DNA of 64,000 nt from Sphingobacterium pedocola. GTDB lineage: Bacteria > Bacteroidota > Bacteroidia > Sphingobacteriales > Sphingobacteriaceae. The stretch spans positions 1,228,678-1,292,677 of the forward strand of contig NZ_MU158689.1 of the NCBI RefSeq assembly GCF_015209965.1, given 5' to 3'. The notes under the pieces were generated by a model, which had not been told where the DNA came from, did no database searches, and worked only from the letters and a program-made list of their open reading frames with translations. The position numbers and the translations under genes were made by a program. This document shows positions 52,965-62,712 of the stretch, one piece after another. Each line of letters starts with the position of its first letter. Within the stretch, counting starts at the first letter, position 1.

Positions 52965-54491
52965 CTATTTGTTTTTATAAAAATCCTTTTGCACTAAGGA
53001 TCTGTTGTTTTCCAGTTCCGTTTCATGATACGGGAGAAACCAGCCATCCTGATTCAGCAACCTGGCTTTTACTACCTGATATTGAATGCCAAGCGCATTA
53101 TTTTCAGCAGATTTCTCGATAAGTACCTCCTGATAGCCCGGACGCCGAGCCACACGTGCTGCCGCAAACCACTCTTTCCCTTCAAATCCCAGTTCAAACT
53201 CGCGTTCCATCAATAGATACCGCATAAATTCCACCTCTGTTCCCATCGCACCGGGCATCATTTCCGGGATATCACAGTGGAACCGTACCAGGTTGATACG
53301 CTCTTCAGCCTCCTCATATCTTCCAAGCATCGCCAACGCCTCCGCTTCCATAAACAAGATCTCCCGATACCGGTAAAAAATATAGTTCATATTCCGGCTA
53401 CCCGACGGCCGATAGTTCCCTATATAGGGTGTCTGGCCGACCATTTTATACACTTCAAAGCCACTGCCGCCCGAGTAGGGTACCGATGCCATACGATAAG
53501 AAGAAAAGTCTTTCAAACGAATCGTATCCGCACTCCAATTGATCAGATCAGTAGGCGGATAGATTTCGGAACCGTTCACCCCAATATTGGTCGAATTTGC
53601 CATATATTTCGCACCGCTACTGGTGGGCTGAAAATGTCCAAACCAACCGTATACCGGAGAAGAAAAGCCCGTTTGTAGGTACTGGTACTCAAAAATACTT
53701 TCACTGGAGTTCCCCGGACTAAAGATCGAAAACCAATCAAGTGGCTCAAGCAACCGACTCCTGTACGCGCTTAGTTGACTGGTTAAGTCCAGGCAGGCCT
53801 GATACTCGTTTCTCCACAGTTTTACGTCAGCCCATATGGCAAGCACTGTATTCTTGGTGATACGTCCGTAGCGGTCATTCACATTCTCAAAGTCAGCATT
53901 TACAGTTGCCAAAGCTTTTTCCAGATCGCTTTCTATAAAATCCAGCACCTCTACCTCTGTATGAGCGGCCGTATTAAACTTTTGCGTATCCGATTCATAA
54001 GGGTCTTCTATGATGGGTACCTCTTTAAAGGCGCGTACGAGATAAAAGTAGTTCAGCGCGCGTAAGGCGTGAGCTTCTCCCATCATGGTGCTCAGCTCAC
54101 TTTCTTTAAATGTCTGGTCCTTTTCTAATGCCGAGGGTGCGTTCTTAATAAAAGAGTTGATCCACGTAATTCCGGTGTATACAGATGCCCATCTCACTAA
54201 TCCATTTGTAGGGTAGATATCGTGCACCATAAACTGTCTATAATCTCCCGAAAATGAAGTACCCGGCCCCGGTGTATATAGGCTTGAGCGAATGTCTCCC
54301 CATACGTGAAACAGGTTAAGGTTATTGTGCAACGCCGAATACATACCATTTCTTGATGCTAGTACCTGTTCACGGTTTTGCCAATATTCGTCGTGAACAA
54401 GGTTATCGGGTACATCCACCTCTAAAAACTTATCACAGCTCATATATGTGAACGACGATAATAGTAGTAAATATTTTAAAATTCGATTCAT
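52965..54491 (-). CDS. SusD/RagB-like glycan-binding lipoprotein (first pair)
   Basis: 508 residues. Lipobox YMSC with Cys19. SusD-type N-terminal DKFLEVDVPDNLVHDEYWQNREQ, the TPR-like helices ALRALNYFYLVRAFKEVPIIEDPYESD near 140, and the C-terminal EREFELGFEGKEWFAAARVARRPG block define the family. It binds glycan for the partner SusC at 54511-57732, 19 bases upstream. Confidence 0.92.
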   Translation of the reverse strand: MNRILKYLLLLSSFTYMSCDKFLEVDVPDNLVHDEYWQNREQVLASRNGMYSALHNNLNLFHVWGDIRSSLYTPGPGTSFSGDYRQFMVHDIYPTNGLVRWASVYTGITWINSFIKNAPSALEKDQTFKESELSTMMGEAHALRALNYFYLVRAFKEVPIIEDPYESDTQKFNTAAHTEVEVLDFIESDLEKALATVNADFENVNDRYGRITKNTVLAIWADVKLWRNEYQACLDLTSQLSAYRSRLLEPLDWFSIFSPGNSSESIFEYQYLQTGFSSPVYGWFGHFQPTSSGAKYMANSTNIGVNGSEIYPPTDLINWSADTIRLKDFSSYRMASVPYSGGSGFEVYKMVGQTPYIGNYRPSGSRNMNYIFYRYREILFMEAEALAMLGRYEEAEERINLVRFHCDIPEMMPGAMGTEVEFMRYLLMEREFELGFEGKEWFAAARVARRPGYQEVLIEKSAENNALGIQYQVVKARLLNQDGWFLPYHETELENNRSLVQKDFYKNK

Positions 54492-54510
54492 ATCCTATAT
54501 TTCTAAAAAA

Positions 54511-57500
54511 CTATAAATTAAATCTTATTCCAGCTGTGTACTGCCTTGATGGTGCGGTATAGCTGTTATCTATCCCAAATAAGTACACACTGCCGGTGAT
54601 AGGCACTTCTGGATCCACTCCCAAATAGTTAGTCCATGTCAGCAAGTTGTACCCCGTGATGAAGAAGCTCAACTGCTTTAGTCCCCATCTTTTTAACAGA
54701 TCGTTTGCATCATAGGTAAAGGATACAGATTTCAAACGGACATATGAACCATCTTCTACCCATCTGGTCGATGCTGCACGGTTCCATTCACCATTGGGAA
54801 GAGCCTTTGGCATATCCGTTACATCACCCTGCCGTCTCCATCTCGACAGAATCGATTGCGCCTGATTCTTAGAATCCGACATTTCTTCCATAATGATACG
54901 GGTTCCGTTTATTACGTCATTTCCGAATTGATACTGCAGATTAACGGCTAGTGTATACCTTTTGTAGCTTAACGTATTATTCCATCCTCCGAAAAAGGAA
55001 GGATTGGCATTTCCGATCTGTACCCGGTCGAGCTGGTTAATTACACCGTCCCCGTTCACGTCGGCATAGATCATATCTCCGCCTTTAAACTGTTGGCCTG
55101 TCACCGAACCGTAACGCATGATCTTTGGCGTAAGGCCATCCGCTTCCATAATTAACTGACCATTGGCATCCTTTAAAAAAGCATCTTCATCCCTTGCGTA
55201 AACGCCGAGTGCGCTATAACCGTAGAAAGCCCCGATTACGTCTCCCTCCTGCAATTTCGAAACAAACCCGTTTTTAGTCGCCGAAAAAGATCCCTCGTCA
55301 AAATTTTCAGGCAATTTTAACAGCTTATTCCTATTAAAAGCAATATTAAAAAAGGATTTAAGTCTAGGTTTATCTTTACCGCCTTTCAATATATCGGCAG
55401 TAATACCCAGTTCAATACCCGCGTTCTCAACCGTGCCAAAATTCACAAACTGGTTGGCATAACCTAAGGTGCTGGACAATGTTTCGCGTAGCAACAGATC
55501 GTTTGTTGTTCTTTTGTACACGTCGAACTGTCCTGTTATTCTATCGTTAAACAGTCCCCAATCCAACCCAAGATTGTATTCTGTTGTTCTTTCTTCCTTA
55601 ATGTTCTCGTATGCGAATTTATTCGGATATATGTAGGTTTCGCCCATGTAGCCGATAGAGGTGCCGTAGGCAATATCGTAAACATTGTTAATTTTCGGCA
55701 GGTTTCCCGTAATACCGAATGCAAAGCGCGGCTTCAGTGCTGAGATCCATTTCACATTTCGTATTCCCGATTCCCTCGTCATATCCCATGCTGCCCCGAT
55801 GGCCGGAAATATCGTGTATGCATTATCGTTACCGTAGCGCGAGTCGCCTTCCGTCTTTCCAGTTACAGTCAAGAAGTACCTATCCAATAAAGCATAATGC
55901 CCTTGTACAAACATACCCAGATACCGTTGATCGGAAAATGATCCGTTAATATCCGTTGTACGCGCAGAAGCATCTGCCGAGCGTAACTGCGGAGAGGCTC
56001 CATTGAAATACCTGATTTCCATATTATTGCTCTTGTCCATGCTCAGATTGGCCACACCGGTAATCGTTAACCGGTGATTTTCCTTTTGGAGCGCAGACCA
56101 TATCAGCCTATTGGTATTATTCACCAAAAGCTGGTAACCATCCGACTGCATGCCTGCGTTATAGAAGCTTTCGCCTGGAATAGCATCTGTAGCATAGGCC
56201 GGAAGAAAATAATCGTCAGCAGCCTGCCTAAAGTCGGTCGAAACCTGCGTCATGAATTCCAGGTTATCCAGTATTTTGTATTTCACACTTGTTGAAGCCA
56301 TCAGGCGATTCGCTTTAGACAAGAAGTGAGAGTGATCGATCAATGCAAGTGGATTGAACCGCGAATAATAAGACACTCCTGCATTGCGGTCTACAAAATA
56401 ATTCAGACCATTTTTTGAATACAGCGGATAAAACGATGGGATCTGTCTAGCTACCCGCAACGGATTCATTTCGTTATTCGAGTCGATATCATACGGATGT
56501 TTAGTTCCTCTTTTATCGGTCAGCGAGTTGGTATAGGTCAGATCAGCGGATACCGATAGCTTATCTGATACGCGGTAGTTCAAGTTGAATCTGGTGTTGA
56601 ACCGATCGTACCCTGTTCCCTTGGTGGTACCATATTGGTTTGTATATCCTAGCCCCCAGTAATAATTGATCCGGTCACCACCACCGCTGAGGGAGGTATT
56701 ATACTGCTGATAAATTCCCGTACGGCTGATGGCATCTATCCAATCGGTATTATTATTGAATTTCCAAGCATCCTCACGGCTCATGTCGCCGCGCAGTTGG
56801 GGCAAAGCCGAACCATCGTCGTCACCACCCGTCCAACGCTCAATAGAATATATGCGGTGTTCGTCACCATTTAACATCGGTATACTCCGCGGCACTTCGG
56901 ATAAGGTAAACCTGCTGTTAAAATTAAATACCGGCTTACCCCGTTTACCCCTCTTGGTACGGATCACGATTACGCCGTTTGCGCCCTTAGAGCCGTAGAG
57001 CGCCGTAGCAGAAGCATCCTTAAGGATATCAATGGAAGCAATATCAGCGGGATCTAAATCTCCAATAGGACTAAACCCGAAGTCCGAAATACTCTGTACG
57101 GAATAATTATTACCAATTACTTCAGCGCCGTCAATTATCCAGAGCGGGTCGTTAATACCTGATATACTCGATATCCCGCGAATGCGTATCGATGCCGCCG
57201 CTCCGGGGTCGCCGCTATTAGACACGACCTGCAAGCCTGGCGCCATGCCTTGCAAGAATTGGTCGACCGATACGACAGGTAAATTTTCAATCCCTTTCAT
57301 ATCGATAGAGGCTATTGAACTCGATAGTTCCCTTTTATTGATGTTCACAAATCCCAGATCTGCATCAGGTTTTACCTGTGCAGTTATTTCGACTTCCTCG
57401 ATCTGGTTGTCATCGACTTTCATCACGACATCTAATTTTTCAGAAAGGGTAGCCAATATAAATTCTTGTTTAGAATAACCTACCGTCGAAAAAATGATTT

Positions 57501-57732
57501 TCACTGCGTTGCTAGGCACCTGGGCTTTAAAACTGCCATCGCTTTCACTCTTGTAGGCCGTGAGGATGAGGTCACTGCCGCTGACCAAAAGGATCGACAC
57601 TTGTCCAAACGGGTTAGCCAGGGATTGATCGTACACCTTTCCTACTATCTGCTTTTGCTGTGCAAACAGGGAAAAGCAACATAGATTTAAGAGCACACAA
57701 ATAATGCTTTTCAAATTAATATGTTTATACAT
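54511..57732 (-). CDS. SusC/RagA-like TonB-dependent receptor (first pair)
   Basis: 1073 residues. Signal peptide 1-24. CarboxypepD_reg-like domain at about 25-115 (IVGKVYDQSLANPFGQVSI, FSTVGYSKQEFIL). Plug: LPVVSVDQFLQGMAPGLQV, SIRIRGISSISGINDPLWIIDG, and the SusC hallmark SIDILKDASATALYGSKGAN near 215. Beta-barrel to the terminal Phe-like RQYTAGIRFNL. Full-length form with all standard parts. It imports glycan through the outer membrane with TonB energy. Confidence 0.94.
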   Translation of the reverse strand: MYKHINLKSIICVLLNLCCFSLFAQQKQIVGKVYDQSLANPFGQVSILLVSGSDLILTAYKSESDGSFKAQVPSNAVKIIFSTVGYSKQEFILATLSEKLDVVMKVDDNQIEEVEITAQVKPDADLGFVNINKRELSSSIASIDMKGIENLPVVSVDQFLQGMAPGLQVVSNSGDPGAAASIRIRGISSISGINDPLWIIDGAEVIGNNYSVQSISDFGFSPIGDLDPADIASIDILKDASATALYGSKGANGVIVIRTKRGKRGKPVFNFNSRFTLSEVPRSIPMLNGDEHRIYSIERWTGGDDDGSALPQLRGDMSREDAWKFNNNTDWIDAISRTGIYQQYNTSLSGGGDRINYYWGLGYTNQYGTTKGTGYDRFNTRFNLNYRVSDKLSVSADLTYTNSLTDKRGTKHPYDIDSNNEMNPLRVARQIPSFYPLYSKNGLNYFVDRNAGVSYYSRFNPLALIDHSHFLSKANRLMASTSVKYKILDNLEFMTQVSTDFRQAADDYFLPAYATDAIPGESFYNAGMQSDGYQLLVNNTNRLIWSALQKENHRLTITGVANLSMDKSNNMEIRYFNGASPQLRSADASARTTDINGSFSDQRYLGMFVQGHYALLDRYFLTVTGKTEGDSRYGNDNAYTIFPAIGAAWDMTRESGIRNVKWISALKPRFAFGITGNLPKINNVYDIAYGTSIGYMGETYIYPNKFAYENIKEERTTEYNLGLDWGLFNDRITGQFDVYKRTTNDLLLRETLSSTLGYANQFVNFGTVENAGIELGITADILKGGKDKPRLKSFFNIAFNRNKLLKLPENFDEGSFSATKNGFVSKLQEGDVIGAFYGYSALGVYARDEDAFLKDANGQLIMEADGLTPKIMRYGSVTGQQFKGGDMIYADVNGDGVINQLDRVQIGNANPSFFGGWNNTLSYKRYTLAVNLQYQFGNDVINGTRIIMEEMSDSKNQAQSILSRWRRQGDVTDMPKALPNGEWNRAASTRWVEDGSYVRLKSVSFTYDANDLLKRWGLKQLSFFITGYNLLTWTNYLGVDPEVPITGSVYLFGIDNSYTAPSRQYTAGIRFNL

Positions 57733-57751
57733 ATTCCTTAAGATATTTAGG

Positions 57752-59698
57752 TTATAATACTTTATTGATCACATGTAACACGCCGTTACTTCCCTGCACA
57801 TTACTTTTGGCAGCATCAGCCTGGCCGGTGTTGTTTTGAAATTGAACCTTGAAGGTATCCCATGCTCCCGAAAAACTGAGGTACTCCCCCCTTTTATTGG
57901 CCAGCTGACCTTCAAATACACCATCTGTAAATAAATAGCGGTTGGTCACGATATGCCTGTTAACGAGATTCTTGGCATCCTGCGCACTGATCGTCGAAAC
58001 GTTTATCTCTGCTGCGGCAAAAGCCGCGTTGGAAGGGGCAAAAACAGAATACGTAAAAAAGCCTGTCAGCTGCAATTCCCCCACCATCGTCGCTTTTTCG
58101 ATCAAGGCCCTAAATGTAGAGAGGTCGGCATTGGCTTCCATTTTTTTCCATACCGTAATCTCAGGGTCGAGGCGGTCCAAAGGCGTTAGAAAACCATCAA
58201 TCTCAAAAATAGATCCCGTAGGCTTTGTCCACACTGGATCAGGTGTTAATAAATTGACCGAATGCCCGCTATAATCGTAAAACTTATTATTGTCATATAG
58301 TATATAGCCCTGATCCGTTGGATAAAAACGTTTTTTAAATCCACCGTCCGTGTAGGCATCGAAATGGAATATTCCTGTCCGAGCCTCATTTAACCTGGCT
58401 TCTAATGTCAGGGCATCCATGTCTTGTGCAAAAGGCGACCCCCAAACCTCGTCCGACTGCACCAAGAGGGTCGTAGGAGTATGCTGATAGAACAGTGGAT
58501 CGACTATTCCCGACCCCAACCCCCTGTTGGTAAACATCCAAAACCACTGTCCGTACCGTTTATACAACATCATAATGCCTGATCGAACGCTACTCATTTC
58601 GGGCGACTCCATCACCTTATTGGTTTTATAGATAAATGAATTGCTAGATGGTGTAAATCCCACTATAGACTCTAGGGCAGGATTACCAAAACTGATGAAG
58701 CCTGTCAATGCGCTCCACTGCGGTTGGTTACGTACCAGATCGGAATGGTACCATAGATTGGCATGAATACTGGACCGTATAAGGGAATACATGACATGCT
58801 GTGGCACCGAATCGAGGGTATTGTCGATGATATCCATGTAGGGTTCAAAGTAATCCGCTATTGCCTGGTTCGTAGGGGCAAATAACGTCGACAGCGTATT
58901 TTCATCCGCCAGGTTACGTCCAAAAGAAAAATTCTTATATAAGGTTGTATCTACATTTCCGTACTGATCCACGGCGCCCAAGGTAAACTGTGCATGCTTC
59001 TCAATCCATTTACTGAATAGGGATAGGTCCGGATCTCCAGCCAAGGCCAGGTCCGTGCGAAGCGTCGGAAACAAGGGTTCATCCAATATATGAACTACGC
59101 CATTACGTGCGTCTATGTCGCGTTCGGTATCCGATATTTTGACACCCTCTACATAGTATCCGCCCTTATCCTTATCACCGTACATGAAATCGAAATCACT
59201 TCCCTGAACCGAAAAGAATGAAGGCGTGATAATGCGTAAGCTCTTGCCGACGTCTTTCCCTTCTGTACGCGTTTTGTAGTTCGTCATCCTGCTCTTATTA
59301 ATCAGACTTTCCGTAGAAGTATACCGCTTTTCTAGGTCGTACATATAGTACATACCATTTATAAAGTGATAGTTAACATAGTTCCGTAAAGCTGTAAGAG
59401 GTACTTGTTCGAGCGAACTATATTTCAGTCGATCTATGAAATAGGCTTCGACAAAGGCATTTCTAGGAGCCAGACAGGTATAGATAGCCGATTCGCTCAG
59501 TGATTTTCTGAGATTAGCCCGGTCTACTAAGGACAAAAATAAGTCGTAATCTCCTTTTTCCTCCAAGATTCCTAAAATACTATTGCTCAAGGTACTCTCG
59601 GGTTGGTAATAATCCGTGAATCCCTTGTTGCACGAGTAGAGGAAGCAACATCCTGTTATAAGGAATACATAAAAGCTTCGTAAGTACAGAGAATGCAT
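57752..59698 (-). CDS. Three-module FAS1 lipoprotein at the start of the sialic acid operon
   Basis: 648 residues. Lipobox LYSC with Cys23. FAS1 modules: ~30-215 (LRKSLSESAIYTCLAPRNAFVEAYF; NGVVHILDEPLF), ~220-370 (LSTLFAPTNQAIADYFEPYM) and ~505-648 (FFTYSVFAPSNAAFAAAEIN; SNGVLHVINKVL). The middle stretch with WFWMFTNRGLGSG is unassigned. As first gene of the long operon it is likely a surface glycan-binding or scaffold lipoprotein acting with the first SusCD pair. The operator copy 3 lies 80 bases upstream. Confidence 0.85.
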   Translation of the reverse strand: MHSLYLRSFYVFLITGCCFLYSCNKGFTDYYQPESTLSNSILGILEEKGDYDLFLSLVDRANLRKSLSESAIYTCLAPRNAFVEAYFIDRLKYSSLEQVPLTALRNYVNYHFINGMYYMYDLEKRYTSTESLINKSRMTNYKTRTEGKDVGKSLRIITPSFFSVQGSDFDFMYGDKDKGGYYVEGVKISDTERDIDARNGVVHILDEPLFPTLRTDLALAGDPDLSLFSKWIEKHAQFTLGAVDQYGNVDTTLYKNFSFGRNLADENTLSTLFAPTNQAIADYFEPYMDIIDNTLDSVPQHVMYSLIRSSIHANLWYHSDLVRNQPQWSALTGFISFGNPALESIVGFTPSSNSFIYKTNKVMESPEMSSVRSGIMMLYKRYGQWFWMFTNRGLGSGIVDPLFYQHTPTTLLVQSDEVWGSPFAQDMDALTLEARLNEARTGIFHFDAYTDGGFKKRFYPTDQGYILYDNNKFYDYSGHSVNLLTPDPVWTKPTGSIFEIDGFLTPLDRLDPEITVWKKMEANADLSTFRALIEKATMVGELQLTGFFTYSVFAPSNAAFAAAEINVSTISAQDAKNLVNRHIVTNRYLFTDGVFEGQLANKRGEYLSFSGAWDTFKVQFQNNTGQADAAKSNVQGSNGVLHVINKVL

Positions 59699-59779
59699 AG
59701 GTATTTCTTTTGGTTTATAATTATTATTTTTTGTTTCTACAATTGATCATTAACACAACCACCGGCTTATATATTGTCG

Positions 59780-59794
59780 TTATGTACTACAAAT
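59780..59794. promoter_or_regulatory. GntR operator copy 3 (FAS1-SusCD operon)
   Basis: TTATGTACTACAAAT overlaps the minus-strand -7 element TATATTTG by five bases. Binding would block that promoter. Confidence 0.7.
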
Positions 59795-59940
59795 ATAATT
59801 ATTCATTTTATAAAAGCAACCAAAAAACAAAATTATTAAAAATATATATTTTTCTGACCTAAAAGAATATGTCAAAAAATGTAAAAAAGCTGTTATTATT
59901 GGCTTGTATGCAGTTTTTCAGGATTAAACCAGTAGATTTG

Positions 59941-59955
59941 TTATGTGGTACATAA
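59941..59955. promoter_or_regulatory. GntR operator copy 4 (divergent sialidase)
   Basis: TTATGTGGTACATAA is a perfect 6-bp inverted repeat around GGT and follows TAGATTTG (59933-59940) without a gap. It is the most symmetric copy. Confidence 0.75.
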
Positions 59956-59997
59956 TAACTTAATATAAATATTATACTCTCCTAATTATATAGCAAT

Positions 59998-61113
59998 ATG
60001 CGTCTCAAAAAAAAACAACCAATTTTAGCACTTGTCATGCTGTTTACATGCTACGCATTCGCAGAAACAAGGCAATTACCACGGAAAGATAACGATAAGG
60101 AAACGATCTCACCGCCTTCATTACCTGTTAGGGTATTCGAACGAAATTATCATGGCTTCCAGTTATTTAGAATTCCTACTTTAATAAAATCAGCAAACGG
60201 CACATTGCTTGTATTTGCAGAGGCAAGAAAACTGTCTAGCAATGGCGATAGAGGCGACATCGATCTGGTATTGCGCAGATCAGCAGACGGTGGAAAGACC
60301 TGGGGAGACATGATCACGATCTGGAATGATGGAGAAAATACCTGTGGTAACCCTGTTCCTGTTTTAGATAGGAAATCAGGTAAAATACATTTGCTTGCTA
60401 CCTGGAATAACCGTCGAGTGTATCACATTACCTCGGTCGATAATGGTTTTACATGGACTGCTCCGGTAGAAATAACGCCCGCGGTGAAGCCTACGGAATG
60501 GGGCTTTTATGGAACCGGTCCTGTACACGGCATACAGATCACAGCAGGCCCCTACAAGAACAGGTTGGTCATCCCTACTTATGCGAATGTACCCGTGAAT
60601 AGCGTAACCAAGCATCACTCCTTTTCGGTCTATTCGGATGATGGCGGCAAAACATGGTCATTCGGAAATCTAAGCCCTCAAGATAACGTCGGAGAATGTA
60701 CGGTAGTGGAGCTAACCGATGGAAGATTGATGTTAAATATGCGCAGTAAGCTGCCTCATCGGACACTAGCTTTTAGCGATGATGGGGGTATAAGTTGGAA
60801 CAACGGGCGGTTGGATTCCAATCTGATCGATCCATTGTGCCAAGCTAGCCTATTACGTGGCGAAGGGACCGCCAGTAATATATTGTTCTTCTCTAATCCG
60901 GCAAGTTCAAAGCGAGAAAACCTGACAATCAGGATGAGTACAGATCAAGGCCTTACATGGCCAAAGAAACACCAGGTATACGCTGGCCCGTCCGCCTATT
61001 CGGATATGGTCGTGATGGATCATAGAACTATTGGGGTCGTATTCGAGTCGGGTATTAATTCTCCTCACGGTCATATCTTATTTACTACGCTACCTGTTTC
61101 GTGTATTAAGTAA
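59998..61113 (+). CDS. Exo-alpha-sialidase (GH33), secreted
   Basis: 371 residues. Signal peptide to about 22 (CYAFA). The RIP motif is at residue 58 (FQLFRIPTLIKSANGT); Asp boxes RSADGGKTW, SVDNGFTW, SDDGGKTW, SDDGGISW, STDQGLTW are present. CTVVELTDGRLMLNMRSK near 235 carries the catalytic Glu and Arg, SKRENLTIRMS the third Arg, and the nucleophile Tyr is probably in YAGPSAYSDMV. The catalytic set looks complete. It is transcribed divergently from the main operon under operator copy 4. Confidence 0.93.
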   Translation: MRLKKKQPILALVMLFTCYAFAETRQLPRKDNDKETISPPSLPVRVFERNYHGFQLFRIPTLIKSANGTLLVFAEARKLSSNGDRGDIDLVLRRSADGGKTWGDMITIWNDGENTCGNPVPVLDRKSGKIHLLATWNNRRVYHITSVDNGFTWTAPVEITPAVKPTEWGFYGTGPVHGIQITAGPYKNRLVIPTYANVPVNSVTKHHSFSVYSDDGGKTWSFGNLSPQDNVGECTVVELTDGRLMLNMRSKLPHRTLAFSDDGGISWNNGRLDSNLIDPLCQASLLRGEGTASNILFFSNPASSKRENLTIRMSTDQGLTWPKKHQVYAGPSAYSDMVVMDHRTIGVVFESGINSPHGHILFTTLPVSCIK

Positions 61114-61401
61114 ATATCTTTATGCAGATTATAGCAATTTAGAGAACAGCATACCTTATATCAAACCTATACGAAATGCTTTGCATTTACAAACCAAAAT
61201 ATCGAAGGCGTGGCATCTATAAGCTCTGTACGTTCGGTTTGCGAGTGTTCCGCTTTTTAGTTAAGTTTGGATGTTTTGTCGTCGAGTAGATTCCGACAAA
61301 TTAAATTAGGAACCAAAAAAATATTGCTTCAACGAATGTGTAGGCTTTTCAGATGTAGAAGTTTACTTCTCGTGAACAATAACTAAATAAACGAAAACAA
61401 A

Positions 61402-62691
61402 ATGAAGAAACTACTATTGCACTGGCAGATCTTGATCGGCATCACAGCAGGTATCTTAGTCGGATTGTTATGCACCCAATTTGCAGGCGGAAGGGAGTTT
61501 GCTATCGACTGGATCAAGCCTTTTGGTACTATTTTTATTAACCTGTTGAAATTGATAGCAATTCCGCTAATTATAGTTTCGCTCATCAAAGGTGTTTCCG
61601 ATTTAAAAGATGTCACGCAGCTCTCCGCTTTAGGCGTTCGTACATTTGGACTTTACATACTGACCACCGTTATCGCCGTCAGCTTAGGCCTGGTGCTCGT
61701 CAACTTTATACAGCCCGGTAACTTTATCACGGAGAGTACCAGGCAGGATATGCTGCAGTCATTTGCTGGAGAGATGCAGTATAAGATCGACGAGGCTACC
61801 GGAATTAAGGAAACCAGGGGCCCATTGCAAGTATTGGTCGATATCGTTCCGGAAAATATATTTCATGCGGCGACAGCGAACAGCAATATGCTTCAAATCA
61901 TCTTTTTCAGCCTGTTAGTTGGTATCGCCATGATTATGCTGCCTTTCGGTCAGATCGAGTCCTTCAAAAATGTACTGGATGCCGGAAACGCCATTGTCTT
62001 AAAGATTGTCGACATCATGATGATATTTGCGCCCTACGGTGTATTCGCACTTCTTGCTGCACTTATCGCGGAGGCCCCCTCTATCGATGTATTTAAAGCA
62101 TTAGGTATGTACGCTTTTACAGTCGTACTGGGTCTCATCATACTTGTTTATGGTATATATTCTTTATTCATATACTTCTTCGGAAAGATGAATCCGTCTC
62201 ATTTCTTCAAGGCTATTCTACCCGCACAGCTACTCGGTTTTTCAACCAGCTCTAGTGCGGCTACGCTACCCGTTACGATGGAATGTGCAGAAGAGAACCT
62301 GGGTATACGGAAAGAGGTATTGAGTTTTGTTCTTCCTATCGGTGCAACGATCAACATGGACGGCACCTGTCTATACCAGGGCGTTGCGGCGATTTTCATT
62401 GCGCAGGTAATGGGCTACGACCTTACTATGGCGCAGCAACTTAGCGTGATCGCCACCGCGACACTTGCCTCTATTGGTGCTGCAGCCGTCCCTGGAGCGG
62501 GGATTTTAATGTTGGTAATCGTATTGGAATCGATCGGCGTTAGTCCAGCCGGAATCGCCCTGATATTCGCGGTCGATAGGCCACTGGATATGTTGAGAAC
62601 AGCGGTCAATGTATCCGGTGATGCGATGGTCGCAGTGATAATAAATAGGGTTGGTATGAAAAAGCGAAACCTCTCCCAAGAAGAAGCGTAA
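61402..62691 (+). CDS. Dicarboxylate/amino acid:cation symporter (DAACS family)
   Basis: 429 residues, eight membrane helices with re-entrant loops. The family motifs are visible: the SSSAATLPVTMECAEENLG serine-rich loop near 290, GATINMDGTCLYQGVAAIFIAQ near 312 (NMDGT), and AAVPGAGILMLVIVLESIG near 355. Related to GltP, DctA and GltT. It imports a C4-dicarboxylate or glutamate/aspartate with Na+ or H+. It lies between a sialidase gene and GH89 but shares no clear signal with them, so its link to sialic acid use is not shown. Confidence 0.9.
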   Translation: MKKLLLHWQILIGITAGILVGLLCTQFAGGREFAIDWIKPFGTIFINLLKLIAIPLIIVSLIKGVSDLKDVTQLSALGVRTFGLYILTTVIAVSLGLVLVNFIQPGNFITESTRQDMLQSFAGEMQYKIDEATGIKETRGPLQVLVDIVPENIFHAATANSNMLQIIFFSLLVGIAMIMLPFGQIESFKNVLDAGNAIVLKIVDIMMIFAPYGVFALLAALIAEAPSIDVFKALGMYAFTVVLGLIILVYGIYSLFIYFFGKMNPSHFFKAILPAQLLGFSTSSSAATLPVTMECAEENLGIRKEVLSFVLPIGATINMDGTCLYQGVAAIFIAQVMGYDLTMAQQLSVIATATLASIGAAAVPGAGILMLVIVLESIGVSPAGIALIFAVDRPLDMLRTAVNVSGDAMVAVIINRVGMKKRNLSQEEA

Positions 62692-62712
62692 GTAGAATTT
62701 CCGGTGCAGCAC

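Larger units (their letters stand above)
59699..59997. promoter_or_regulatory. Divergent control region of the sialic acid locus
   Basis: 299 bases between two divergent genes hold two operator copies (59780-59794 and 59941-59955), a minus-strand TATATTTG (complement of 59790-59797) and a plus-strand TAGATTTG (59933-59940). On the minus strand a TTG is 19 bases upstream of the TATATTTG. It therefore looks like the main switch for the FAS1-SusCD operon and the opposite sialidase. Confidence 0.7.
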
